DNA of 64,000 bases, from positions 1,503,819 through 1,567,818 of the forward strand of contig NW_006768774.1 of assembly GCF_000204055.1 (NCBI RefSeq), in the 5' to 3' direction. This DNA comes from Melampsora larici-populina 98AG31. Taxonomy: Eukaryota; Basidiomycota; Pucciniomycetes; Pucciniales; Melampsoraceae. Positions 49,809 through 60,678 of this stretch are shown here, piece after piece. The translations under genes were made by a program, and so were the position numbers. The first letter of the stretch is position 1; each line of letters starts with the position of its first letter. A model generated the notes under the pieces. That model searched no databases and had not been told where the DNA came from. It saw only the letters and a program-made list of their open reading frames with translations.

Positions 49809-52055
49809 ATGCTAATCTTTGACTTTGTACGTCAGATGTCGGAAACCAGTCCGAATCTAATCACCACCCTCACTGTCACCGATTTCGTACGATTCATCAG
49901 CTTGGCCTCCGAGGTAAACCATATTGCTGGACATGCAATCCGTCTAACACCCCACCGACCAACAGTCCTACCATTTCTCACAACAGCCCTCTCTTCCAAC
50001 CTTCCCGAGCACCTCATCAACGATCTATGGACTCTAGCTTTTCTGCTGTTACCTTTGGCACGATTTGACCCCAAAACCGCCATACGCACGTTCGGCCCTC
50101 AGTTCAAGCTCCCAGAAATCTTCATACGCCCGCCGGTATCTAACTGTCTCGTTTGCCCAGCTGCACGTAACTTACACGTCCATACTCGCCTGAATGGGTA
50201 CCTATTCGACACGGATGGTGTGCACACAGTTCAAACGGTCATACTCGATTGCCCAGGTGAATGAAGTTTTTAATGGTATTGGAAAATAGCAATAAAACTG
50301 ACTCAATCGCTCAAATAGGCTGTGGAGCAACCTATCGGCCGAGTTACTACACGGCCGCTAAAACCCGACACTATTATACCTTGAAACAGGGTCGTGATGT
50401 TCACATTATCCATGTTCATTGTCACTATTACATCACGAATCGATTGGGTCACCTTTTCCGGGTTATACAAATGCTAGCTCAGTAAGTTTTCAGATGTCTC
50501 TCTCTCTCTAATGCTTCTTCTCTCCTCATGATTGCTAATAACACATCAATCACGCTTGACCCTCCATCTTAGTGTCTCCCACTTCAACCTTACGAACTGG
50601 TATAATGAGATATACGTCGATGATTGCGATGTACCTCAGTTTGACTCAGCACAGGTGTATACGCCCGCTATGTCAGAGCGTGTGTGCCTCGACGGACTTG
50701 AACTTCGTGACCTGCTTGCCCACGAAGACCGGAGGGGAAACCAAGTCCTACTTCCCGCGACTGGAACGGACGACCTTCGATTTGACGAGGCTATCCGCTC
50801 CCATCTGGAGCGGCTAGATGTGGAAGGTACCAGCTTCCGCGATCACTATTGCAGTAGCTGTGTACGAGTTAGAAAAGCAGTGGATCCCAAGACTGGCAAA
50901 GAAGTGTTTTACGGTACTTACGTTTCTTATCTATCATTCTATCATCGTGATGATGATTGTTTCCTAACTGACATGTTTGTAAATGGGAACCAGGAATTCG
51001 CGCGGTGGTGACCGATGGATTGACCATCGGTCACTGGCGGTGCAGTGCATCCACTGCCCAACTGGAAGAGTTGGCTAGAGAGTCTGGAAAACCGCCACCA
51101 GAAGGACCTTGCACAAATGCCCTCGACAAAATAAACGACCGATTCTGCCCGTTGCATCACTCACTACTTGGTACTCGATGTCAAGTACAACCTTGCCGAA
51201 GAAACGCTATGCCGGAATCGAAAACGTGTGACCAGTCTGCCCACAAAGAAGCGTGGGCTAAGTTCACCAAACGTGTCAAATCCAACTTTTCACTCACTGC
51301 CATCCTTAATCGACCCGGTTCCAACCTTCCATCTGATCCGACTGTGCACCTGGACGCCGAAACCGGAGAATTCAATGCTATCGAAGGACTACGCGAAGCA
51401 GACGAGTCTAACCGTGCCCACGAGGGCGCCCGTGATGGTGGTGAATCGCACGTCCATGCGAAACTGGTAGCATCAAGGTGCCGTACACACAACGATCAAC
51501 TTGTAGTTGGCTGTTGTGGAATTATATTGGCAAGAAAGACATTTTATCGTGCCGAATCAATAAGTGCTGTCAAAGTGAGTTTCATCCCTATGCTATTGAT
51601 ACCTTAGGAACAGTATTGACATGACATATAAGTGTTTCTTGGAGGAGACTTTTCCTCAAGGTATCCCGGAGGTAGTTTTTTATGACAATGCTTGTCGTCT
51701 CACGGAACACATCTATCACGGCGCAAATGGCGACACAACCCGATTCCAAGGGACGGTCATACCAGTCGACCCTTTCCACCACCGGTCTCATTCTGAAAGT
51801 GACGAATTTTGCAAACTGTTCACTGACCCAAAACTATTCCCAGATATACAAGAAGAAGGGAAGTGGGTGTTCAATGCATCCGCTGCAGAACTCACCAATA
51901 TATGGTACGGTGGGTATGCGTCCATGTGTCGTAGCATGCACTCCCTTAGGTACAACTTTTTTTTGGAACAGATGGTGCATTTACGGAATGTTTGGCTCGC
52001 TAAAAAATTGAACAAGCGCAAAAACATGGAATTCATGGGGCACAGGTTTAAATAG
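49809..52055 (+). CDS. KDZ-type transposase with CxC5/CxC6 cysteine clusters
   Basis: Five exons (49809-50256, 50319-50481, 50573-50913, 50994-51574, 51633-52055) join in phase and encode 651 aa with no internal stop. The N-terminal part has paired CxxC motifs (NCLVCPAA near residue 113 and DCPGCGA near 148), as in the CxC5 cluster found with KDZ transposases. A CxC6-like cluster follows: CTNALDKINDRFCPLHH, then CQVQPC and KTCDQSAHKEAW. Candidate RNase H-fold catalytic residues are Asp325 (VVTDGLTIG), Asp529 (FYDNACRL) and Glu597 (ASAAELTNIW). KDZ (Kyakuja-Dileera-Zisupton) transposases occur in large DNA transposons of basidiomycetes. The start could instead be Met at 49836. The gene looks intact and is convergent with the small cargo gene. 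Catalytic assignments are inference from motif order. Confidence 0.8.
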
Positions 52056-52405
52056 GAATAGGTTTAAATAGGGACTTGGATTTTGTAATACCAATGCGCT
52101 CATCTGAAACATCTTGTTTTGAATCTACATAGGATAGGTAGGCAATTAAATAAATATTTTGATTTTGTGCTTCGATTGTTTGCCTTTGAAATTAAATGTG
52201 ACACATGACACAATCGATTCCACAATCATTGAGACGAGACGAGTGCTTCAATCAAAAGTGGTTCTGCAAGTATGTAGCAAGAACATGGTGATACCATTGC
52301 AACACTTGAAACAAACGTAATGTGAGGTTTTCACGGGCAAGTAGATACAACAATGAGACATTTAACAAATCACTTCCGTGAGTTCTTGCTGTGATATCCT
52401 GACAT

Positions 52406-53393
52406 CTAGGCGACGAAACCATGGCTAAGCACCTGAGAATAATGTGAATGAGTGAGAAACATCTTCTGATTATGAGACATTGGAAAAACGCACTTGAACA
52501 ATGAGTTCATTATTTTCCTGATCTTTGGAAATGACGAGCCCTTCGAAAGTCATCATGGTATTGACTTGGATGTCTTCCATCTCGGATAACTCAGGAGAGA
52601 AATGCCCAAAGCAATAAGTTATCGCGAAACGCAAAGTGGTTCTCTTCTATATAAAGTAATCAACGTAAGAGTAAGTAACTTTGCACAAGAGTCTCCGTTA
52701 CAAACAAATGAAAGCTTACATCCGGGTTGAAGATTTCATGCTCTGCTTGAACAGTTAGGTGCCATTCACCTTCTTCACTGACGTTGTCCCAAACAACTCT
52801 CAGAACCTTCCCGGTCGAATTGATCCAGGCTTTTGCAGCCAGATCGCCTTGTTGAGGTGGTACAGTCGCCACCAAAGTCTGGGTGATGCAGCTGTGCTTA
52901 ATGAAAGCGCCGCTATTGGGATCTACCCCCACCGGACCATGGATGTGATAGGTGTGATTATGTATGAGCACGTTGTCCGCCATGAGCAAACCATAAGCTC
53001 TGAGGTTGCAGGGCAAGGGGTCGCCTCGTTGATCTTTCAAGATCAGCTTGGTTTCGCTCTGGTGCCAAGCTGAATCGCCTTCGCGCAAGCAGAGGTGCAA
53101 TAGCGTGGCCTAGTAAGGAAAATGAAGAAGTCAGATGTATTGAAGCTATTATAAGGTAAGAGAAGATATTAAAATGCAAGCAGAAAACACAGGAAAAAAA
53201 GTAGCAGATATTCGTACATTGCTTTTCGCAGTAAGGATTGCTGAGATCTTGGCTGTAAGTGGAGTCATGTGCTGTTCAATCGTATGGGTGGTTCAGGTAT
53301 GGTGGACGCTGTTGGTTGTCGCATATAATGTGATATATTTATATCATCACAGCGTCCGTGATCCATGAAGACGGTTTTCAAACGTTCCAGCAT
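52406..53393 (-). CDS. Transposon cargo gene 1, unknown 215-aa protein
   Basis: Five exons (53351-53393, 53218-53252, 52720-53109, 52494-52646, 52406-52432) join in phase to give 215 aa. The first two exons are short and less certain. The protein is soluble, without signal peptide or membrane segment. The central part reads ADNVLIHNHTYHIHGPVG, then SCITQTLVATVP and GKVLRVVWDN. It is rich in alternating hydrophobic beta-strand-like segments, which would suit an OB-like or beta-barrel fold. That is only an impression, and I recognise no family. The gene is tail-to-tail with the KDZ transposase (351 bp apart) and 275 bp downstream of cargo gene 2. The absence of stops in the long exon suggests selection within the element. 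Confidence 0.55.
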
Positions 53394-53667
53394 TTCAAGC
53401 GCGAAGGAATGTAAGCAACCTTTGGTCCGAATGTTCTCTCAAGGGTCTCCCCACTCGCTCGCTATTGTTTTGCTAAGGCTTCAAGTCAAAGAATGACCCT
53501 TGGACTGTCACGTACACGTATGCAGAGGGTTCGAAAACCCTTCTTTTGTAATCACGCAAATTTCATTTCCATCAACCGTGGGTTGTACTTTCATGTATAG
53601 ACTAATGACAAAGTCGTTGAAGTATCATTCCTTTTTATAAATGAAAATAAAAACAAAAGCAACCCTA

Positions 53668-56101
53668 TTAGTTGGTGGCCGCGCTGTTGCCGTTTACAAC
53701 CTCTTGGAACTCCTTCTTGTACACACGTCGGGCGTCTTCAACAGTTGCACGGATGTTATTGCGGTAATGCGCGTAGAAACGGTCGTATGTGACCTTTGCG
53801 ATCCACGCCCTGTGCCTATAAACGGTTGAACCCACCAAAACCCACTCGTCACCCCAAACCTCCTGCCATGCCTGTAGTGGAGGCCGAGTCTCACATTGCT
53901 TGTACCACGCAAGGAGCGTGGAAACAAGGACCAATGACGGCTTCCCGGGCCACTTTCTCTTCAATGCTTTGGCGGGGTTCGTAGAAGTAGAAGTCCCTGA
54001 TGCCTGCGCTGTATTCGTAGATCCTGATATCTAAGATGATGAAATATGGCATAAGTGACGCATGTCCCTGTTTGGTCTGAAACCAACTGATTCGTAAATG
54101 ACTCACGGGTTCAGGTTCACAGTGTCCTTCCTGTTCAAGAGGGGACTCATCGAAAGGGTCAAAATCGGGTAGCTCTTCAGATAGTTCGCGTTTGACGGTC
54201 CGTTTTCCTGGCTCAGTAACAATGTTACTCTTGACCACCTCTATCTTGTCGGATTCGTCGGATCCAGGTGAGCTGCCCCGTTTGGCATCTGCAAAGTCTG
54301 TCCAATCAGAACGCACCACCTCGACTTCGTCATCTGATTCAGGTGGAGGGCTGGTTCGAGGAGGAGGCGGTGGAGAGGTGCGTCGCAGTGAGGATGCGTT
54401 GGCATTCGAGGTTTGCGGTGTATTGGCGACGGCCGCACTGGCGATTCGCCTGGCCTTGGGTTGTGGCAGCCCGGCGGTGCGAGGATCCACATGTGGCGAC
54501 CGTACCACAACCACTTTCACATTGGTAGGGTACCTGTGAGGGAATGTCACCATTGTTTCATTCTGACAACAACGTGACCGAGTATGACCTTCAGAACAAA
54601 GCCATGCAAATAATACAAAGGAAATGGCCCTTACCCATGAGTCAATATTGTCGTCCCAGAAACATAGTGCTCGATTCCATGTAGGTCCGAGGGTCTGCGT
54701 GCATGCTTGCATGAGCAGGGTGGATTCGTCAAGCTTGGCTTTGGGCCATTGCGCGAAATGTGCCGAAATGACGTTTGGTTGGTCAGCCTGCTCAGGTGGT
54801 GGTCGTCAGTTTGGTGAAAAAAATAGATTATTTGAATTTGTAAAAAAAAACCCACATTGAGCCATAGGAGGATCGTGATTACTTTAGCCTCATCATACTT
54901 ATTGGCTATCTGACGTTCAGCAGCTTCATATCACTTGCGGCGGTCGTTCTGTATGTTTGCGACCAATTCCGGCCCGAGCAGATGTCCCAGCGAGTTAGGT
55001 GTTTGGGCCCATTGGTGAATTCGCCCACCGGTCCCTGGTCGTCTAACGTCAGGAGTTGGTTGTGTAGATGTACTGGCGGCAGACAATGTGCTAGCGGTCG
55101 CGGTTGCCAGTTGAGATGGATGACAAGGTGGAAGCGGTTCTTCCATACGGTTGAGTGTGGGGCCGGGACGGTTACCAGAGTGTCGAGTATGCTTCAAACA
55201 CGCCCCTAAGCCATATTCAAGGCAACACTGATACCAAGTCGAATGCAAACATGAGGTAAATCAGTAATCATCTTCTGGATGGGTGTGTGTGATTGGCAGA
55301 TGGAGTTGTAAATGCGACATAACTTACCGACTGACAGTACTGATGAGGGCATCCCTTGTTGCCAGTAGTCCGGTGATTACGTGCGACAGGCCCTCGTGAA
55401 GCTCGCAGACAAGGGTACTTCACTTTGGCACGTACGGGGCCTGCATGAGAGTCAAGCTGAGGTTGATCGTGTGGGGGGATGGGTTGGTGTCTACCTAAGA
55501 AAGGGTGTACTTCGGGCTCAATAGGGTTAAGCAGTTCTGCTAGTCGATTGGTTGAGCGGTTGTTGGTCTTTGCTCGTTTGGAAGCGGTTGAGATCGGCTT
55601 CTGTCCAAGAACGACTCCAGAAGGGGAGATTCGTGGGCCCCAGTCCTTTTCAGAAGAAATGATGGGACGAGGTGCTCCCGCGTTGATCAAAGCGCGTTCG
55701 TGGTTGAATTGATCACATCGGAATGTTCGCCAGTTGTGTTCATTTCTTGGACGTTGTGGACACTAAAGAAACAAAATAAAGAAACAAGATAGAAACGAAA
55801 TACAAACGAAATAGAAACGAAATAGAAACGAAATAGAAACGAAATAGAAACGAAATAGTAACGAAATGAAAAGCACGTAAAGAAGATGATAATCAGTACT
55901 TATAGATCGATATGATGGCCTGAAGGTCAAAAGACTCGAAAGACTTACGTAGATCGTCCACGCATCCTCTCTTGCCGCAAAGTAACACAGAGGGGTCGAG
56001 CATTCGGGACAAAGTATGCCAACTAGGTGTCCTACCTGCGGCTCTGGCAAGAATCCTTCCTTGATGAATTGGTAATGCTCGTGAACGAGAGTGACTACCA
56101 T
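53668..56101 (-). pseudogene. Transposon cargo gene 2, cysteine-cluster protein with one in-frame TGA
   Basis: Six exons (55949-56101, 55328-55762, 54856-55227, 54635-54787, 54107-54562, 53668-54030) join in phase to give 643 codons. The only defect is TGA at 54931-54933 (codon 295), between QNDRRK and YEAAERQIANKYDEAKV. Exon 1 has LCPECSTPLCY. Exons 2-3 carry a basic region and a zinc-cluster-like GNKGCPHQYCQSCC, then CLKH. A Pro/Ser acidic linker follows (PPPPPRTSPPPESDDEVEVV), and the C-terminal domain includes WGDEWVLVGSTVYRHRAW. These features suggest a nucleic-acid-binding protein, but no named family is recognised. Either the gene was recently inactivated or the TGA is read through or spliced in a way I cannot see. 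Confidence 0.6.
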
Positions 56102-56512
56102 GATCGTGATTGAGGAACTGGTTGAGCGTGGAAAGCACGTGATGGTGGCTGGATTGGGTGTTCATGGTACTGATCGATGTCGCTTGGCGAAAAAAATCGT
56201 GAGGTCCCTTTTGGGCGTGTTGAAACATTATCGAATAGTGATGTCGATTGAGTCAGTCGAGGTCAAGTCTATTGAGATGGTGGTTGGTGTGCTATATGAA
56301 ACACAGAGGTGCGAGGGAAGGTGACGGTCAGGTGAAGGGTCAGGTGTACTGTGACAGGCTGTCTTATGGCAGGCCTAACATAGCGTAAGGGTTTTAGACT
56401 TTTACCGATATGCTTATGGGTATGTTTATACCGGCGCGCTGTATTCTCAAATTCTCACAGATTTCTCAGTCTCAAATTCTCAGGAACGAAACCCGGATCC
56501 TGACGTGCTCCC

Positions 56513-56573
56513 GGGAAAACAAAATTCAAAATGAGAACAGATAACCCAAAAGTTTTTCCAATCACCCCTTGAT
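56513..56573 (-). repeat. Right terminal inverted repeat, inner piece
   Basis: This is the reverse complement of 47853-47913 with one visible mismatch. It ends in CCCCTTGAT (56565-56573), the first copy of the 9-bp target duplication of the nested element. Confidence 0.9.
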
Positions 56574-58616
56574 GCACGCCGTTAAATGCTCGTCACCTAT
56601 TGCCCACGTAACGTGGAAGACCGGACGTTGATCTTACCCGAACGGGCAATCACGGATATCCCACCTATTCGCACATCGATCACATTGGTTATTCACACGA
56701 ATGATACACGCGAAAGCAAATGGTGTATTCGCTTGAACATTACAATCGATACACAACTAAAAGTAGTTACATGAAGTTGTTGTTAATGATTTTCAAGCGT
56801 TTGGCGAAAGAAATTGTAATTAAAATGATGAGTGGAAATGAGGCAAAGAAACATGGAAAAGAGAGAAACTGTTGTCGGTGAATACGCGATTACACTGTGA
56901 AGTAAAATGTTTGTGGAAGTACGGAATAGAAGTGTTAGAATTTGAGAGAGAGAAATCTATAAGTTTCGGGTCGAATTTTTGAACTGTGTAAGAAATGTAA
57001 GTATCCAAAGTGCGATGCAACTTTTGGCACCGCGGTTGACGGTGGGATAGCCTAACACTCAGTCAGAGTGATGCAATATTAGTGGTTAGCGGTTGCTCGT
57101 CCAACAAGCACAGCGGGAGCTGAAGAATCTGCCGAGCGCGCGTGTAAACACGGTAGGAAAGTCACGACTTACTTGTGGCGTTCACGCGGCTGCTTCTTCG
57201 GACGGTTGTTGTAAAGTAAATTGGTAAACTTGGATGTAACGCTTTCTAGCACTTTGGCAAGATCCGCGACGATGGTGAGTTGGCGTTGTTTGTAAGGGAA
57301 CTTGAGGTTGCCAGGATTGGTACACATAACAAGCGTTGTAGCATTACCTTGCATTTTGGAACCGTGCTGTTTCATACAATCCATCTCGTAGTCGAGATGA
57401 AGACGTGAGGTACTGGAGATGTCCGCAACGTGGCCGGCATTGGCGTGGTCCGTTGTGTCAGCGTCGTCATCGGCTTGGAGTTCTGAATGGCGACGGACGC
57501 ACATGTGTGATGAACAGGGTGGTGGAGATATAGTGCTTGTTGATGCGATTGGAGCTGCCGTCGCGGTAGCCTTGAGGTGCACCACGGGAAGGAGCTGGAT
57601 GCGACAAACGCGAGACCTGGTAAGGAAGAAATCGTTGGTGACGATGCTGGTGGTGCGGATAGTCATTGGGTCTGAACTTGATGTTTGGCAAGGTTTCAAA
57701 GAATGCATTGTACTAAATCAGTGTCTTGAAGTTAAGAGATTGCTCCGTGAGGACGAAGAGGAAATGATGGTCACTAAGCGTTCAGCGTTGTGCCATTCGG
57801 TTTGCGTGAGCGGAAGGTCCCTTTACTCGGGTGGCCTTTTATGTACCTCGCGGCCACTCCTTTTTTCATAACGGGGATTCCCTCGTTGTGCGGTGACAAT
57901 ACATGTAATTTCACTCTGCGCGCTTGATTTACAAGCGAGGATTAAAAGCCTCGGCCTGCGTTCACGGCCATTTGGAGCGTTGTGCGATTCACAAATTCAC
58001 ATCGCCATTAGGAGATTGAGGATACACAACATATCCCCTTCATTTGAGTCATTCGCAGCATTGTGAACATACATTACAATCATCCATCCGCGTATATTCA
58101 ACACCTGCGGACTCAATCCTCAAAGTCTCTTTTTAAGCGCTCCTTCGCTTTTATTGCGTACAACATTAACTAAACAAGTTAAAATCAACAAAGACTAGTA
58201 TACCTTCAAAAATCAATCGTCTAGTCGAAGCAAGCAACGTCCTTATCTTTTCGGACGTTAGAGAATATTCTTGTTTTTTGTCTATTTTGAATTGAGGAAC
58301 ACAGCCAATACACAGATATGAGCTCCAAACAGCGCCATTGCGGTGTCCGCCAGCAACCGCGCCGCTTTGCGGTCCATTTTGCAGTTGAAGATTCACCGTG
58401 AGTCGTGAACTGTCTGCAAATTCATATGATTTCCACGACTTGAGATAATAGGAGATAATTCGGACTCCGTGTGAAAAGAGGTGCTTAATTTGAAACACTC
58501 AATTCGGCTACGAGATATTCAAGTTCAAAAGTACCGACAGATTTGCAATTCTTAATCCGCCTCCAAAAGGATTTTCCTGCGATTCCTGTTTAAGTGGCGA
58601 ACATTTACGTTCAGGC
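56574..58616. mobile_element. Nested 2.04-kb element inserted in the right TIR
   Basis: It is bounded by direct repeats CCCCTTGAT (56565-56573 and 58617-58625). The intact left TIR has this site once (ATCAAGGGG), so it serves as the empty site. The ends are imperfect inverted repeats sharing the pattern TAAATGNTCGNCACNTA a few bases in. A 9-bp duplication suits Mutator-like elements, though 8-bp families cannot be excluded. One open frame (57169-57708, -) lies inside; no transposase is recognised. Confidence 0.8.
57169..57708 (-). CDS. Hypothetical protein inside the nested element
   Basis: A single open frame of 179 codons. The N-terminal half is Thr/Ser/Ala-rich, followed by QADDDADTTDHANAGHVADI and a C-terminal segment LTIVADLAKVLESVTSKFTN ending in basic residues (RPKKQPRERHK). 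No family is recognised. It may be one exon of a longer gene or a chance frame in GC-richer DNA. Its upstream and downstream sequence gave no convincing exons. Confidence 0.3.
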   Translation of the reverse strand: MHSLKPCQTSSSDPMTIRTTSIVTNDFFLTRSRVCRIQLLPVVHLKATATAAPIASTSTISPPPCSSHMCVRRHSELQADDDADTTDHANAGHVADISSTSRLHLDYEMDCMKQHGSKMQGNATTLVMCTNPGNLKFPYKQRQLTIVADLAKVLESVTSKFTNLLYNNRPKKQPRERHK

Positions 58617-58831
58617 CCCCTTGATTCCATTTCCCGATTTGTCCTTAGCTCAACTGAGATACATCCACGATTTCACCCCTTTGGTCAAATTCCTACACTA
58701 AGTCCACACATCACGTTTCTTCTCAACTGAATTGTCCAACCTCCATTTCAACCTTCTGACTGCCTGCATTGGAAAATGATCTTCGACCAAATAGGAAGAT
58801 AGTAAACTCGTAAGAGGATAGTATCTTAACA
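58617..58831 (-). repeat. Right terminal inverted repeat, outer piece
   Basis: This is the reverse complement of 47647-47861 with about seven mismatches by eye, ending AGTATCTTAACA at the ATATG target duplication. It starts with the second CCCCTTGAT copy. With the inner piece, and counting the 9-bp overlap once, it adds to exactly 267 bp. Confidence 0.9.
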
Positions 58832-59071
58832 ATATGATGTCCATGCAACACACATCCGCACAGCCATGAAGTGGTGAATGCAATATGAAGGGAAGGCATC
58901 GCAAACAAAGCGAAAGGCTTTGTTATCAAATTCGCAACTCAAGCTTGTTTTGTCATCTTTGTAACAAAGGGCAAGTGTATTAAATTGATAGCAATGTGGA
59001 TGTAGGTACAATATTCTAAGATGACGTTTCTGTTTACTTGGCAAGATAATTTGTTGCGCGTTCGCGTCGTT

Positions 59072-60678
59072 TCAACGTACATATCCCCCCTTGGAAGCTT
59101 GGAAACCAGCACCAGCTGCTGCCGAAGCCGACAGTCCGGCACCAAAGCTTCCAACGCTTCCAACGCCAGCACCAACACCTCCAGCGCCGTATCCACCAGC
59201 GCCGGCTCTACCGCTGCCAAACGCAGCACCACCGCCGACGCTTCCTGAACTCGCACCTCCGATGCCATAACCTCCAGCACCGGCACCTGCAGCTTCGAAA
59301 CCTGCAGCTTCGAAACCTGCAGCTTCGAAACCACCAGCCTCAAAACCGCCTGCACTAGCACCTCCAACACCGAAGCCTCCCGCTCTCGCACCCCCAGCCC
59401 CAAAGCCTCCAGCGCTAGCACCTCCAGTCTCAAAACCTCCCGTACTTGCACTTCCGGCGCCAAAGCTTCCTAACCTCGCTCCCCCAGACCCAAATCCTCC
59501 CGCAGTCGCACCTTCGGCTCCGAAGGCTCCGGCGTTGAGACCTGCTGATTGCGAAAATTCGCCTCCTAGACTTGCACCCGCACCGAAGGCACCACCACCA
59601 CCTATTTGACCCCCTGAGAACGCTGAGCCACCGATAGAGCCACCCTCCCGGCCACCCTCCCGGCCACCTTCCCGGCCACCTGCGTATACTCCCTCTCCGA
59701 AACTACCCACACCTCCAGCCGAATATCCACTTGATACTCGCGGCGGAAGGACCACGGGAATTTGTGGGATTGGTCCGGAAGATGTGTAGAAAGAGGTCTA
59801 AATTCATGACATAAAGTTTGTTAGTTGAGGATCAAGAAACCGAAAAGGTGATATGGTGTCTCACAGATGAGTCCCGGCTGCTGTTTTCCGCAGATGAGTC
59901 GCTGGACTATATTTCGAAAGGTTGCATATCTTATAAGTATGTGAACGGAGAACTAGAATTGGAAAATATTGCTCACGCTATCCGATGAATCAGAAGAATC
60001 TGAGCTATCTGAATCTTCAGAAGAATCTCCCGATGATTCTTCAGATGAATCACCAGATGAATCCTCAGAAGAATCATCATATGAATCTTCGGACGAGTTT
60101 GAGTCTCCCCGACTCGAGCTCGACGTGTGAGTGTATGAGGAGCCCTGGATATAGGTTACAGGAAGGTCAGTTAAAAAGCAAAGTGTCATAATTTAGCGCA
60201 TGATTGAGGATCTCACAGCTTGGGTGATAGGTGCTTGGCCAGCAACAAATCCAGCGTATCCAGCTTGACCTCCCAAAGAGATAGGACGCTGCGATTGTGA
60301 TTGTGTACTCGCAAGTTGTCGAGTTGATAAAGTGATGGCTTGTGGTATGGAAGAAGCCTGTTGAAGCTGCGATGTAGGCATCACGTCGATAGTCTGAATG
60401 TGCGCTGGATCATGCATCTCATGTACCGCGTTGTGGGTGGCAGTGGGATTGATGTTGCCATTCGTTGCCTGAATAGTGCACAGAGGTTCCTTTGGTAAAT
60501 TTGAATCGCAGAGCAAAAAGACTTGCAAAATTTATATACTCACGGTCTGTTTTTGTCCATATGCCGCGACATCTGCTCCGTCATTAGAGTCTGTCAAAGG
60601 TCGTACAGAAGTGGGAAGCGCTTGAGTCTGAAGGACGATGGCGATCAAAACGGCAACAAATAATCCAGAGTGATGCAT
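59072..60678 (-). CDS. Secreted Ser/Asp- and Gly-rich repeat protein
   Basis: Five exons (60544-60678, 60217-60468, 59977-60144, 59865-59906, 59072-59797), all joined in phase 0, encode 440 aa. Residues 1-20 are a signal peptide (LFVAVLIAIVLQTQA). Exon 2 is Gln/Ser/Thr-rich. Exon 3 is almost pure Ser/Asp/Glu (SSEDSSGDSSEESSGDSSED). Exon 4 is a 42-bp microexon in the same style. Exon 5 is Gly-rich with GREGG repeats, FGAGA/GGFGAGG units and three identical GFEAA units. Overall composition and exon phasing resemble the gene at 8441-10056, with the Gly block at the other end. It is likely a wall or matrix protein. It starts 241 bp to the right of the transposon end, which lies at its 3' side. 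Confidence 0.8.

Larger units (their letters stand above)
47647..58831. mobile_element. 11.2-kb composite transposon with KDZ-type transposase and cargo genes
   Basis: The termini TGTTGAGATACTATCC and GGATAGTATCTTAACA are inverted repeats flanked by the direct repeat ATATG (47642-47646 and 58832-58836). The terminal inverted repeats are 267 bp each. The left one is continuous (47647-47913). The right one is split into 56513-56573 and 58617-58831 by a later insertion. The core, about 49.6-56.4 kb, is visibly GC-richer than its flanks and holds a KDZ-type transposase (+) facing two genes on the minus strand. The left interior holds an inverted duplication of copia-like gag sequence. Known KDZ elements are large basidiomycete DNA transposons. 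Whether the KDZ gene mobilises these exact ends is inferred from position, not shown. Confidence 0.85.

Noticed and set aside
54268..54539. Plus-strand open frames opposite cargo gene 2
   Set aside because: GC-rich DNA gives long chance frames; the minus-strand exons connect in phase and carry cysteine motifs.
49809..56101. TET/JBP dioxygenase cargo expected beside KDZ transposases
   Set aside because: I looked for the HxD...H iron-binding pattern in both cargo frames and did not find a convincing one.
57419..57871. 150-codon plus-strand frame in the nested element
   Set aside because: It overlaps the 179-codon minus-strand frame and lacks motifs. Neither is strong, but the minus frame has better composition.
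47647..58831. Outer inverted sequences as two solo LTRs in opposite orientation
   Set aside because: TG...CA ends would allow it, but one 5-bp duplication flanks the whole 11.2-kb unit and none flanks the individual arms at their inner edges. The arms are better explained as TIRs of one element.
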